Assembly (NCBI GenBank): GCA_934636425.1
Contig: CAKUAV010000069.1
Location: 1 to 15,426 of the forward strand
DNA from: an uncultured Clostridia bacterium
GTDB lineage: Bacteria > Bacillota > Clostridia > Christensenellales > Aristaeellaceae
Direction: 5' to 3'
DNA: 15,426 bases
A model generated the notes under the pieces. It was not told the DNA's origin, made no database searches, and saw only the letters and a program-made list of their open reading frames with translations. Position 1 is the stretch's first letter; the number at the start of each line of letters is the position of its first letter. A program made the translations under genes and the position numbers. Of this stretch, positions 1 through 7,120 are shown one piece after another.

Positions 1-1994
1 ACGTCCTCCACCTTGTCCACGCGGCCGTTGGCCAGCTTGGAGATGTGGATCATGCCGTCCTTGCCGGGGGCGTACTCGACGAACGCGCCGAAGGGCATGA
101 TGCGCGCCACGGTGCCGGTGAACACGTCGCCGACCTTCAGCTCGCGGACGATGCCCTCGATGATGCTCTTGGCCTTCTGAGCCGCAGCCGCGTCCTCGGT
201 GGCGATGTACACGCTGCCGTCGTCCTCGATGTCGATCTTCACGCCGGTCTGCTCGATGATCTTGTTGATCATCTTGCCGCGCGGGCCGACGACCTCGCCG
301 ATCTTCTCGGGATCGATGCGGAACTGTATGATCTTGGGCGCGTACTTGGACAGCTCCTCGCGCGGGGCGGGCAGCACCTCGAGCATCTTGCCCAGTATGT
401 GCATGCGGCCGTCATAGGCCTGAGCCAGCGCCTGACGCAGTATCGCCTCGTCGATGCCCTTGATCTTGATGTCCATCTGTATGGCGGTGATGCCCAGCGC
501 GGTGCCGGCCACCTTGAAGTCCATGTCGCCCAGGAAGTCCTCAAGACCCTGTATGTCGGTCAGCACGGCGACCTTGCCGGTGTTCTCGACGTCCTTGATG
601 AGACCCATGGCCACGCCGGCCACGGGGCGCTTGATCGGCACGCCCGCGTCCATCAGCGCGAGGGTGGAGCCGCACACGGAGGCCTGAGAGGTCGAGCCGT
701 TGGAGGACATAACCTCGCTGACCAGACGCAGGCAGTAGGGGAACTCGTCCACAGACGGGATCATGGGCAGCAGAGCGCGCTCAGCCAGCGCGCCATGGCC
801 GATCTCGCGGCGGCCGGGGCTGCGCAGCGGCTTGGCCTCGCCGGTGGAGTAGCCGGGGAAGTTATAGTGGTGCATATAGCGCTTGTTGGTCTCGGTGCCG
901 ATGCCGTCGAGTATCTGAACCTCGCTCATCGGGGCCAGCGTGGCCACGGTCATGACCTGAGTCTGGCCGCGGGTGAACACGCCGGAGCCGTGCGCGCGGG
1001 GCAGCACGCCCACTTCGCACCAGATCGGGCGCACCTCGGTCAGCTTGCGGCCGTCGGGGCGCACGCCGTCGTCGATGATGTGGCGGCGCATGACTTCCTT
1101 ATTGAGGGCGTAGAGCGCGTCGCCGATCTCGGTCTCGCGGCCGGCGAACTGCTCGGCAAAGTGCTCCATGGTCTCGGCGTTGACCTGCGCCTCGCGCGCC
1201 TGACGCTCCTGACGATCGAACGTCTCGAAGCACCAGCGCACCTTGTCCAGCGCGAATTCGCGCACGGCGGCCTTCACGTCGTCGCCCGGCAGCACCAGCG
1301 GGAACTCGCGCTTGGGCTTGCCGATCTCCTCGACGATCTTCTCCTGGAACTCGACAAGGCGCTTGACCTGCTCGTGGGCGAAGAGTATGCCCTTGAGCAT
1401 GACCTCCTCGGAGACTTCCTTCGCGCCGGCCTCGACCATCAGCACGGCCTCTTTGGTGCCGGCCACGGTCAGGTTCATGAGGCTGACCTCACGCTGCTCG
1501 ACGGTGGGGTTGATGACGTATTCGCCGTCCACATAGCCGACGTTCACAGCGCCGATGGGGCCGGCGAAGGGGATTTCAGAAATGCACAGCGCGGCGGACG
1601 CGCCGTTCATCGCGCAGATTTCGGGCGAGTTGTCCTGCTCGACCGACATGACCACGGCGGCCACGGCCACGTCGTGGCGCATGCCCTTGGGGAAGAGCGG
1701 GCGCAGCGGGCGGTCGATCAGGCGGCTGGTGAGTATGGCGTGCTCGCCGGGACGGCCTTCGCGGCGGTTCCAGCTGCCGGGGATGTGGCCGACGGAGTAG
1801 AGCTTCTCCTCATAGTCGACGCTGAGCGGGAAAAAGTCGATGCCGGGACGGGGCGTCTCGGCGACGGTGGCGTTGACCAGCACGGCGGTGTCGCCGTAAC
1901 GAACGAATGCGGAGCCGCTGGCCTGCTCGGCGTACTTGCCGAATTCCAGCGTCAGCGTGCGGCCGCCCAGCTCAATGGAATATTCCTTGTACAT
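1..1994 (-). CDS. pnp: Polyribonucleotide nucleotidyltransferase (PNPase), C-terminus cut by window edge
   Basis: This enzyme degrades RNA 3'-to-5' using phosphate and releases nucleoside diphosphates; it acts in the cytoplasm as a trimer. The first 664 codons are visible. They contain the first RNase PH fold (start MYKEYSIELGGRTLTLEFG, then the IPGSWNRREGRP stretch), a helical linker, and the second RNase PH fold with SNGSTSQASVCGSTLALMDAG near residues 429-449 and the acidic catalytic stretch EDFLGDMDFKVAG near 490. A KH domain follows (GEVVGPRGKM, about residue 569), then an S1 domain from about 619 that is cut at the edge. Families of this type are about 700 residues, so only the end of S1 and the tail are missing. 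The ATG at 1994 is preceded by AAGGAGGG at good spacing. It lies 249 nt downstream of rpsO, the usual neighbour, with no strong promoter between them, so co-transcription from the rpsO promoter is likely. Confidence 0.97.
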   Translation of the reverse strand, partial: MYKEYSIELGGRTLTLEFGKYAEQASGSAFVRYGDTAVLVNATVAETPRPGIDFFPLSVDYEEKLYSVGHIPGSWNRREGRPGEHAILTSRLIDRPLRPLFPKGMRHDVAVAAVVMSVEQDNSPEICAMNGASAALCISEIPFAGPIGAVNVGYVDGEYVINPTVEQREVSLMNLTVAGTKEAVLMVEAGAKEVSEEVMLKGILFAHEQVKRLVEFQEKIVEEIGKPKREFPLVLPGDDVKAAVREFALDKVRWCFETFDRQERQAREAQVNAETMEHFAEQFAGRETEIGDALYALNKEVMRRHIIDDGVRPDGRKLTEVRPIWCEVGVLPRAHGSGVFTRGQTQVMTVATLAPMSEVQILDGIGTETNKRYMHHYNFPGYSTGEAKPLRSPGRREIGHGALAERALLPMIPSVDEFPYCLRLVSEVMSSNGSTSQASVCGSTLALMDAGVPIKRPVAGVAMGLIKDVENTGKVAVLTDIQGLEDFLGDMDFKVAGTALGITAIQMDIKIKGIDEAILRQALAQAYDGRMHILGKMLEVLPAPREELSKYAPKIIQFRIDPEKIGEVVGPRGKMINKIIEQTGVKIDIEDDGSVYIATEDAAAAQKAKSIIEGIVRELKVGDVFTGTVARIMPFGAFVEYAPGKDGMIHISKLANGRVDKVED

Positions 1995-2070
1995 GGTGTC
2001 CCTCCTTACGGGCATTCTTGATCTATGTTCTTTTTATTGAAACCGGGGAATGATGCGCGCCGCGCGCAAT

Positions 2071-2119
2071 GGAACTTGGCACACAGACGTGACGATGCGC
2101 CGTTTGCATGCCAAGTTTC
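2071..2119 (-). promoter_or_regulatory. Long-loop inverted repeat in the pnp 5' leader
   Basis: Positions 2073-2081 (AACTTGGCA) and 2109-2117 (TGCCAAGTT) are perfect 9-bp inverted arms around a 27-nt spacer, with one further pair at 2071/2119. Smaller hairpins follow towards pnp's upstream gene: CCCGC/GCGGG at 2131-2144 and the palindrome GTATG-TGCG-CATAC at 2149-2162. In E. coli the pnp leader forms a long stem cut by RNase III, which allows PNPase to repress itself. The position here is equivalent, but the function is inferred and no sequence homology to the E. coli stem was seen. Confidence 0.4.
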
Positions 2120-2157
2120 ACTGCCGCGCGCCCGCGCTTGCGGGAGAGGTATGTGCG

Positions 2158-2205
2158 CATACAAACACCGCCGCCCGGGATGAGAAATCCCCGAGCGACG
2201 GCGTG
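2158..2205 (-). terminator. Terminator-like hairpin after rpsO (weak or read-through)
   Basis: Just downstream of the rpsO stop, CAC/GTG (2166-2168 with 2203-2205) and GCCG/CGGC (2170-2173 with 2199-2202) form an outer stem. An inner CGGGA/TCCCG-type stem surrounds a loop of about 7 nt. On the minus strand it is followed by GTGTTTGTATG, a poor U-tract. This fits a partial terminator or a processing and stability hairpin between rpsO and pnp better than a full stop, because pnp has no obvious promoter of its own. Confidence 0.4.
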
Positions 2206-2243
2206 ACTATATGGCACCGGGGGAGACGTGAAGAGCGAATATC

Positions 2244-2498
2244 TTACTTGCGCAGACCCAGCTTGGCGATCAGGTTACGATAAGCCTCGATGTCGGTGCT
2301 CTTCAGATAGGCCAGCAGGCCGCGGCGCTTACCAACCATCAGCAGCAGGCCGCGGTTGGAGTGGTGGTCGTTCTTGTTGACCTTCAGGTGCTCGTTGAGG
2401 TGATTGATGCGCTCGGTCAGCAGAGCGATCTGAACCTCGGGGGAACCGGTGTCGCCGACGTGGCGGCCATACTCAGCGATGATTTCAGACTTGTCCAT
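2244..2498 (-). CDS. rpsO: 30S ribosomal protein S15
   Basis: S15 is a primary 16S rRNA-binding protein of the 30S platform. The 84-residue product runs from MDKSEIIAEYGRHVGDTGSP to LIAKLGLRK. It carries the S15 hallmarks GDTGSPEVQIALLTERI, LNEHLK, DHHSNRGLLLMVGKRR and LLAYLK. Length and ending match the family (84-89 residues). I chose the ATG at 2498 because GGAGG sits about 8 nt upstream; an in-frame ATG further upstream lies at or before that ribosome binding site. The gene has its own near-consensus promoter at 2607-2635 and a leader of about 100 nt, which suggests S15 autoregulation as in many bacteria. pnp follows, the usual arrangement. Confidence 0.97.
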   Translation of the reverse strand: MDKSEIIAEYGRHVGDTGSPEVQIALLTERINHLNEHLKVNKNDHHSNRGLLLMVGKRRGLLAYLKSTDIEAYRNLIAKLGLRK

Positions 2499-2600
2499 GA
2501 TGCTTTCCTCCATTTTTCGTATTCCCGTCAACCCGGCAAGCCGTCGGAGAACTCGGACAGACTGAGCAGACGGATCATTATGTGGCTACAGTATACCACG
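2499..2600 (-). promoter_or_regulatory. rpsO 5' leader with alternative pairings
   Basis: This is the predicted 5' untranslated region of rpsO, about 100 nt between promoter and start. A 5-base segment at 2569-2573 is complementary to two copies of the partner segment, at 2525-2529 and at 2541-2545, so two mutually exclusive stems are possible. GTGG/CCAC arms (2582-2599) can form near the 5' end. S15 represses its own mRNA through leader structures that differ between bacterial groups. No known S15 leader class was recognised, so the regulatory role is inferred. Confidence 0.35.
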
Positions 2601-2606
2601 AAGAGC

Positions 2607-2635
2607 ATTATACCATACATCGCGGGCGATGTAAA
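2607..2635 (-). promoter_or_regulatory. Sigma-A type promoter for rpsO (and pnp)
   Basis: Read on the minus strand, a -35 box TTTACA (2630-2635) is separated by exactly 17 bp from a perfect -10 box TATAAT (2607-2612). The -10 is preceded by TGG, giving an extended -10. This is the strongest promoter in the window. It lies in the short gap after the membrane protein gene, so rpsO and pnp can be expressed independently of ribF. No terminator was seen in front of it, so upstream read-through is also possible. Confidence 0.85.
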
Positions 2636-2661
2636 GCCGTTCAAATGCTAAATTTTGAGCG

Positions 2662-3180
2662 TTATTCCTCCGGCAGCTCGACGACCGATATGCCCAGCGC
2701 GCGCAGATCGTCTATCAGATCCTCTATGGGCGCGGTCATGACGCGGAAAACGCGGCCGTCGAGGCAGCTCAGCTGCAGCGTGAGCGGGTCGAGCTGCTCT
2801 GCGTGGTGCATTTCGCCGGGGCGCAGCGTCGCCTCCCAGCGCCCGCGCCGCCCGACCGAGGCCAGCAGCAGCCGGTCCCTGAGCACATAGATCATGCCGC
2901 CCATGCCCGTGCTGCCGGCGAATATGCTGGCGACGAAGCGCGCCGTGACGGTCTCGCCCAGAGACTGCTCGAAGCGCGCATAGCGGCGCATCTCGATCGC
3001 GTCCTGCGCGCTCAAAAACAGATGCGCGGCGAGCATGACCGCGGCGAAGGCGATCATGGCCGTTGCGCAGGCATTTTGAAGCCCCGCGCCCGCCATGAGC
3101 AGTGATACGAGCGTCATCGCGCCGAAAAACAGCCCGAAGAGCGCGGAGAGAAGAGTAATGCGGCTTTGTGTAGAGTTCAT
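2662..3180 (-). CDS. Small two-TM membrane protein with soluble C-terminal domain, unknown function
   Basis: The 172-residue product is not assigned to a family with confidence. Two hydrophobic segments (about residues 8-30 and 36-58) form an N-terminal hairpin. A cytosolic-looking domain of about 110 residues follows, with alternating beta-like stretches (TVTARFVASIFAG, GGMIYVLRDRLLLASV, WEATLRPGEM, TLQLSCLDGRVFRVM) and a final helix IEDLIDDLRALGI. That layout resembles membrane-anchored bacterial PH-like (bPH/YdbT-type) proteins, but this is a guess from strand pattern. The start codon overlaps the ribF stop as ATGA, and AAGGA lies about 9 nt upstream, so translation is probably coupled to ribF. 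The rpsO promoter follows its stop codon. Confidence 0.75.
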   Translation of the reverse strand: MNSTQSRITLLSALFGLFFGAMTLVSLLMAGAGLQNACATAMIAFAAVMLAAHLFLSAQDAIEMRRYARFEQSLGETVTARFVASIFAGSTGMGGMIYVLRDRLLLASVGRRGRWEATLRPGEMHHAEQLDPLTLQLSCLDGRVFRVMTAPIEDLIDDLRALGISVVELPEE

Positions 3181-3752
3181 GGCGCAGTCCTTTCAGGCAG
3201 CGGATGCCCGGTCAGTCGTTCAGCTTCCTTCGTGTCGCCCGCGGCGAGCAGCGCGCGTATGCGCGTGGACGAAACCGGCGCGCCGTCCATGACAAACGGT
3301 TCCAGCACGACCGGCTCGTAGTGAAGGCGGGGCGCAAGACGCCGCAGCAGCGCCGCGTCGCCCTGTCCGAAGCGGCCGAATGTGTGGTTATAGCCGATCA
3401 CAATGGCCGCGGGATGCAGCGCGCCGCACAGCAGCGTGAGGAATTCCTCGCCGGTCTGCGCGGCGAATTCCCGCGTAAAGGGCTGCTCGATCATGACGTC
3501 CAGTCCCAGCGCCGCCAGAAGAGCCGCCTTTTCCGCGTTGGTCGTCAGCGGCGCGGGCGCGCTCTGCGGGCGTATGAGCGCGAGCGGATGCCGGTCGAAC
3601 GTCACCGCCGCGGACGGCAGGCGCCGCTCTGCGGCCAGCTCGACGGCGCGCCTTATCAGATGCGCGTGTCCCAGATGGACGCCGTCGAACGTGCCCAGCG
3701 CCGCGACGCAGCCGGAGCCGCCGAATTGTTCAAGAGAGTGAAGAATCTGCAT
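3177..3752 (-). CDS. ribF: RibF-type FAD synthetase, adenylyltransferase domain only
   Basis: The product transfers AMP from ATP to FMN to make FAD. It has the nucleotidyltransferase signature GTFDGVHLGHAHLI (residues 20-33), the AVTFDRHPL strand, GYNHTFGRFGQG (120-131) and the SSTRIRALLAAGD motif (161-173). Bacterial RibF is normally about 310 residues, with a C-terminal riboflavin kinase domain. This protein stops at 191 residues, just after the linker sequence TGHPL, and the kinase domain is absent from all downstream DNA. I chose the ATG at 3752 because it places the family's normal N-terminus; the only upstream SD-like element is AGAG. The open frame extends to 3842, but that part looks unrelated to RibF. 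The position between truB and rpsO is standard for ribF, and the stop overlaps the next start. A 0.9-kb repeat array lies just upstream. Confidence 0.9.
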   Translation of the reverse strand: MQILHSLEQFGGSGCVAALGTFDGVHLGHAHLIRRAVELAAERRLPSAAVTFDRHPLALIRPQSAPAPLTTNAEKAALLAALGLDVMIEQPFTREFAAQTGEEFLTLLCGALHPAAIVIGYNHTFGRFGQGDAALLRRLAPRLHYEPVVLEPFVMDGAPVSSTRIRALLAAGDTKEAERLTGHPLPERTAP

Positions 3753-3838
3753 GAGTTTGCTCTGTGTTTTCCTTTCCGGCAGCATGGCCTGTATAACCGC
3801 CGATCGACGAGTCGGCGCGCAGTCAGCGGCTCGATCGC

Positions 3839-4622
3839 ACATGCGCTTTCACGGCAGCGCCGGATAAATCCGACCAGCCGTGCCGCAGCGGCTCGGCACA
3901 CACCGCCCATCCCCGACTGTTCACGCCGAAATCCGGATGAATCTTTGAAGTGCCTTTTCAGATTCTGGCGATTCAGCGAGGTGCGCGGCAAAGCGATCGG
4001 CTTTGCGGAATGTCTCGCCTGCGCACATCGCGCTTCCAGCCGCGGCGGCTCGGCGGCATATCGCCCATCCCCGACTGTTCACGCCGAAATCCGAATGAAG
4101 CTTTGAAGTGCCTTTTCAGATTCTGGCGATTCAGCGAGGTGCGCGGCGAAGCGACCGGCTTTGCGGGATGTCCCGCCTGCGCACATCGCGCTTCCATCCG
4201 CGGTGGCTCGGCGGCACAACGCCCATCCTCAACTGTTCACGCCGAAATCCGGCTAAAGCTTTGAGGGATTTTTCCAGATTCAGTGATATTCAGCGAGGTG
4301 CGCGGCGAATCGATCGGCTTTGCAGAATATCCCGCCTGCGCACATCGCGCTTCCAGCCGCGCCGCAACAGCTCGGCAGCACAACGCCCGCTCCTGACTGT
4401 TCACGCCGAAATCCAGATGAAGCTTTGAAGTGCCTTTTCAGATTCTGGCGATTCAGCGAGGTGCGCGGCGAAGCGATCGGCTTTGCGGAATGTCCCGCCT
4501 GCGCACATCGCGCTTCCAGCCGCAGCGGCTCGGCGGCACAACGCCCATCCCCGACTGTTCACGCAGAAATCCGGATGAAGCTTTGAGGGATTTTTTCCAG
4601 ATTCAGTGATATTCAGCGAGGT
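3839..4622. repeat. Tandem array of ~158-bp units between truB and ribF (about five copies)
   Basis: The anchor (g/a)actgttcacg occurs at 3915, 4073, 4231, 4395 and 4553, with spacings of 158, 158, 164 and 158 bp. A partial, diverged copy lies at about 3839-3914 and a truncated one ends a few bases from the truB stop. Units 1 and 2 agree at roughly nine bases in ten by eye. Two subtypes exist: CTTTGAAGTGCC (units 1, 2, 4) and CTTTGAGGGATT (units 3, 5). Each unit can form hairpins such as GCAAAGC-GATCG-GCTTTGC (unit 1, about 3987-4009) and AGCCGC/GCGGCT arms. Because 158 and 164 are not multiples of three, reading frames shift from unit to unit, which argues against coding. No transposase, no CRISPR-like repeat/spacer structure and no terminator was seen. 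This accounts for the 875-bp gene-free gap 3753-4627. Confidence 0.9.
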
Positions 4623-4627
4623 GGCTG

Positions 4628-5530
4628 TCAGCTTTGCAGCGCGTCCTTTCCGAAGCACACCTTGAAGCGGATCAGCCCGGTCTCGTCGGCCTGACCAATC
4701 CCGACGAACGCGTCCTTCAGATACACGCGCACGATTTCATCCGGCATAAGCGCCTCGCCCGGCGCGCGCACGGGCACGCCGTTTATCGCGCTTTTCGTCC
4801 ACATATCGTCCAGACGCACCGCGCGTATGTGCTCCAGCGGCGCATCGAGCGGATAGAGCAGCGCCTCAAGGCGATTTTCTTCGGCGGCGGCCTTCATCTC
4901 CTCAAGCGTCGAGGCCGACTGAACGTCGAAGCAGCCCGCGGCGCTGCGCAGCAGAAACGCCATGTGGCCGCCCACGCCCAGCGCCGCGCCTATGTCGTGG
5001 CAGAGTGTGCGGATATACGTCCCCTTGCCGCAGACAACACGCAGCAGATGCGCCGTATCGCCCCGCCGCTCGATGTAGTCTATGGAATGAATGGTCACAG
5101 GCCGCGGCTCCAGATCAACGCTCTCGCCCTTCCGCGCCAGATCGCACAGCTTCTGACCGCCGCGCTTGAGCGCCGAATACATCGGCGGAATCTGAGAGAT
5201 CGTGCCGGTAAAGCGGGGCAGCGCCGCGCGCACGTCGTCCTCGGTAACGAACGACGCGTCGCGCCGCTCGAGCACAGCGCCGCTCGCGTCCTGCGTGTCG
5301 GTCACAATGCCCAGCCGCAGCTCGGCGATATACGTCTTCTGCTTGTCGATGATATAGTCGAACAGCCGCGCCGCGCGCCCCACGCACACGGGCAGCACGC
5401 CCGCCGCATCGGGATCGAGCGTGCCGCCGTGGCCGACGCGCGTGCCCCGGGGCAGCAGCCGCCGCGCCTGGAACACCATGTCGCCCGAGCTCATGCCCGG
5501 CGGCTTGAGGAGATTGAGAAATCCGTCCAT
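4628..5530 (-). CDS. truB: tRNA pseudouridine(55) synthase TruB
   Basis: TruB isomerises U55 in the T-loop of tRNAs to pseudouridine. The 300-residue product has the N-terminal FLNLLKPPGMSS motif and the catalytic block RVGHGGTLDPDAAGVLPVC, where D39 is the nucleophile. It also has KTYIAELRLGIVTDTQDASG, the IPPMYSALKRGGQKLCDLAR stretch and RVVCGKGTYIRTLCHDIG, all standard for the family, then a PUA-like C-terminal region. Length is normal. The ATG at 5530 follows GGAAGGAG at about 8 nt. It lies 135 bp after nrnA; that spacer shows no clear promoter or terminator, so nrnA-truB co-transcription is likely. Its stop codon abuts the 158-bp repeat array, which separates it from its usual next neighbour ribF. 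Confidence 0.97.
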   Translation of the reverse strand: MDGFLNLLKPPGMSSGDMVFQARRLLPRGTRVGHGGTLDPDAAGVLPVCVGRAARLFDYIIDKQKTYIAELRLGIVTDTQDASGAVLERRDASFVTEDDVRAALPRFTGTISQIPPMYSALKRGGQKLCDLARKGESVDLEPRPVTIHSIDYIERRGDTAHLLRVVCGKGTYIRTLCHDIGAALGVGGHMAFLLRSAAGCFDVQSASTLEEMKAAAEENRLEALLYPLDAPLEHIRAVRLDDMWTKSAINGVPVRAPGEALMPDEIVRVYLKDAFVGIGQADETGLIRFKVCFGKDALQS

Positions 5531-5665
5531 GCAGGACTCCTTCCTGATTTATACACACACTGCGGCTCCAGCCATCCCGCGCGCCCGATTCGGCGCCGCG
5601 CACAAAGCCGAACGCCCAGACACCGCTCGAAGCCCGTTTTCCGGCAAATTAAAGCGGCGCAGCCG

Positions 5666-6631
5666 TCACAGCGCCTCGACGGCCTCGCGCACGGCGGCCA
5701 GCACGCGCTGAACGCACACATCGAAATCGCCCTCGAGCGTCAGCCCGGCCGCGCGCTCGTGGCCCCCGCCGCCCAGCGGACGCAAAAGCGCCGCCACATT
5801 GACCGCGCCGCGAGAGCGCAGACTGAACTTCACAGAATCGCCCTGCTGAACGGCCAGTATCGCGGCCAGCACGCCCTCCGCGTTGACGCCGAAATTGACG
5901 ACGCCCTCTGTGTCGGCCATGGCCGCGCCGCACGCCGCGAAATCATCGGCGCGCAGCGTCATCAGCGCGATTTTGCCGGCGCAGGGGAACGTCATGCCCT
6001 CAATCGCGCGCCCCAGCAGCTTTGTGCGGGGAATCGAGCGCCTGCGAAACAGCTCGTAGTTCATCTCGTCGATGTCGACGCCCGTCTCGACACATTCGGC
6101 GGCGATGCGCAGCGATTCCGGCGTGGTGCAGCTGAAGGCGAAATTGCCCGTGTCGGTCGAAAGGGCGATATACAGGCACAGCGCCATATCGCGCGTGAGC
6201 GGCGCGCCCAGCTCGCGGCGTATCGCGTCGATCACTTCGCCCGACGCGGCGGCGTCCGGCCTGACCAGCGAAATGTCGGCCAAAAGCGTGGGCTGCTCGT
6301 GATGATCGACGCAGCAGAGCGGCAGTCCCCTGTCCAGCAGGAACGCGGCGCGCCCCAGCCGGCCGGCGACGCTCAGATCGACGCACACCAGCGCCTTCGG
6401 ATCAAACGGCAGGCTCTCGGGCAGATGCAGCTTCTCGCGCGCGGGCAGCGCATCAAGATATTTCGGGCACTCGTCCTGACAGCAGACCGCGGCGCGCTTT
6501 CCGATCGATTCCAGCATCAGGCACAGCGCCAGCGACGAGCCGAGCGCGTCGCCGTCGGGGTGCATGTGGGTGAGTATGAGCAGGTCGTCATGGCTTTTGA
6601 GCCACTCGGCCACATCACGGCTGGTCGTCAT
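5666..6631 (-). CDS. nrnA: Bifunctional oligoribonuclease / PAP phosphatase NrnA (DHH-DHHA1)
   Basis: A cytoplasmic DHH-family phosphoesterase that degrades 2-5 nt RNA leftovers and, in characterised members, dephosphorylates 3'-phosphoadenosine 5'-phosphate. The 321 residues show motif I HMHPDGDALGSS (22-33, with H24, D26 and D28), motif II Asp in CVDLS (D85), motif III VDHHEQP (D109, H110, H111), motif IV STDTGNF (D160), and the C-terminal DHHA1 glycine block GGGGHERAAG (287-296). All metal ligands are present. The ATG at 6631 follows AGGAGG and overlaps the rbfA 3' end by 17 nt, indicating coupled translation. Placement between rbfA and truB is classic for Firmicutes. Functionally it complements PNPase, which leaves short oligomers. 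Confidence 0.95.
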   Translation of the reverse strand: MTTSRDVAEWLKSHDDLLILTHMHPDGDALGSSLALCLMLESIGKRAAVCCQDECPKYLDALPAREKLHLPESLPFDPKALVCVDLSVAGRLGRAAFLLDRGLPLCCVDHHEQPTLLADISLVRPDAAASGEVIDAIRRELGAPLTRDMALCLYIALSTDTGNFAFSCTTPESLRIAAECVETGVDIDEMNYELFRRRSIPRTKLLGRAIEGMTFPCAGKIALMTLRADDFAACGAAMADTEGVVNFGVNAEGVLAAILAVQQGDSVKFSLRSRGAVNVAALLRPLGGGGHERAAGLTLEGDFDVCVQRVLAAVREAVEAL

Positions 6632-6974
6632 GCCGTTCCTCCTGTTTGAGCAGCTCGTTGATGTGCGCGGCGTATTCTATGTTCACGTCCAGCTCGAAGA
6701 GCAGCTCGGGCGTATAGCGCAGCATCATGCGGTGGCTCAGCTCGCGGCGTATGAAGCCGGAGGCCTTCTTGAGCGCGTCCATCATGGGGGCGCGCTTGTC
6801 GCTCTCGAGTATGCTCACGCGGATCTTGCAATAGCGCAGATCGCGCGTGGCCTCGGCGCGCACCAGCGACCAGGTGCCGTCGATGCGGGGATCGCGCACA
6901 TCCTCGCGGATGATCTTGTCGACGTTGCGGCGAATCTCCTCGGAAATTCGATCAATGCGGTCATAAGCGGGCAT
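6615..6974 (-). CDS. rbfA: 30S ribosome-binding factor A
   Basis: RbfA is a small KH-fold protein that binds immature 30S subunits near 16S helix 1 and helps late maturation. The 119-residue product from MPAYDRIDRISEEIRRNVDKII to LLKQEERHDDQP has the conserved DVRDPRI segment, the LRYCKIRVSIL strand and the ASGFIRRELSHRMMLRYTPELLFELD block. I prefer the ATG at 6974 (GAGGTGAT at about 6 nt upstream) over an in-frame GTG at 6983 that overlaps this ribosome binding site. Its 3' end overlaps nrnA. Normally it follows infB closely. Here about 1.45 kb and a terminator separate them, and I saw no strong promoter immediately upstream, so the source of its transcript is unclear. Confidence 0.94.
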   Translation of the reverse strand: MPAYDRIDRISEEIRRNVDKIIREDVRDPRIDGTWSLVRAEATRDLRYCKIRVSILESDKRAPMMDALKKASGFIRRELSHRMMLRYTPELLFELDVNIEYAAHINELLKQEERHDDQP

Positions 6975-7120
6975 AAATATCACCTCGAATGTCGGTCTTT
7001 AATGATGCGCGGACAGTGCGCCGCGCGGTGTGTGAAAACGATTGGATTGGGAGTAAATAGAGAACATATTCGGCATGCGCACAGCGGAAAGCAAAATCAT
7101 CGGCCATTGAGCCGCACGCC

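Noticed and set aside
45..2021. 658-codon plus-strand open frame opposite pnp
   Set aside because: It is antisense to an unmistakable PNPase; long antisense frames are expected with GC-rich third positions. It has no family resemblance and is rich in His/Asp/Leu/Ala as a shadow frame.
3753..3900. FMN riboswitch or promoter upstream of ribF
   Set aside because: No conserved RFN-element segments were seen. A TATACA-like hexamer near 3795 has no matching -35 at 16-18 bp.
3950..4586. Overlapping plus-strand frames of 88-106 codons within the 158-bp array, each ending in a similar AEIRxKL
   Set aside because: They arise because the repeat length is not a multiple of three, so each frame crosses two units and meets the same stop. 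There is no ribosome binding site, and frame use is not preserved.
3839..4622. CRISPR array
   Set aside because: The whole 158-bp unit is repeated with no short repeat/unique spacer alternation, and no cas genes are present.
4634..6649. 671-codon plus-strand open frame opposite truB and nrnA
   Set aside because: Spans two well-supported minus-strand genes and their spacer; Arg/Gln/His-rich shadow composition.
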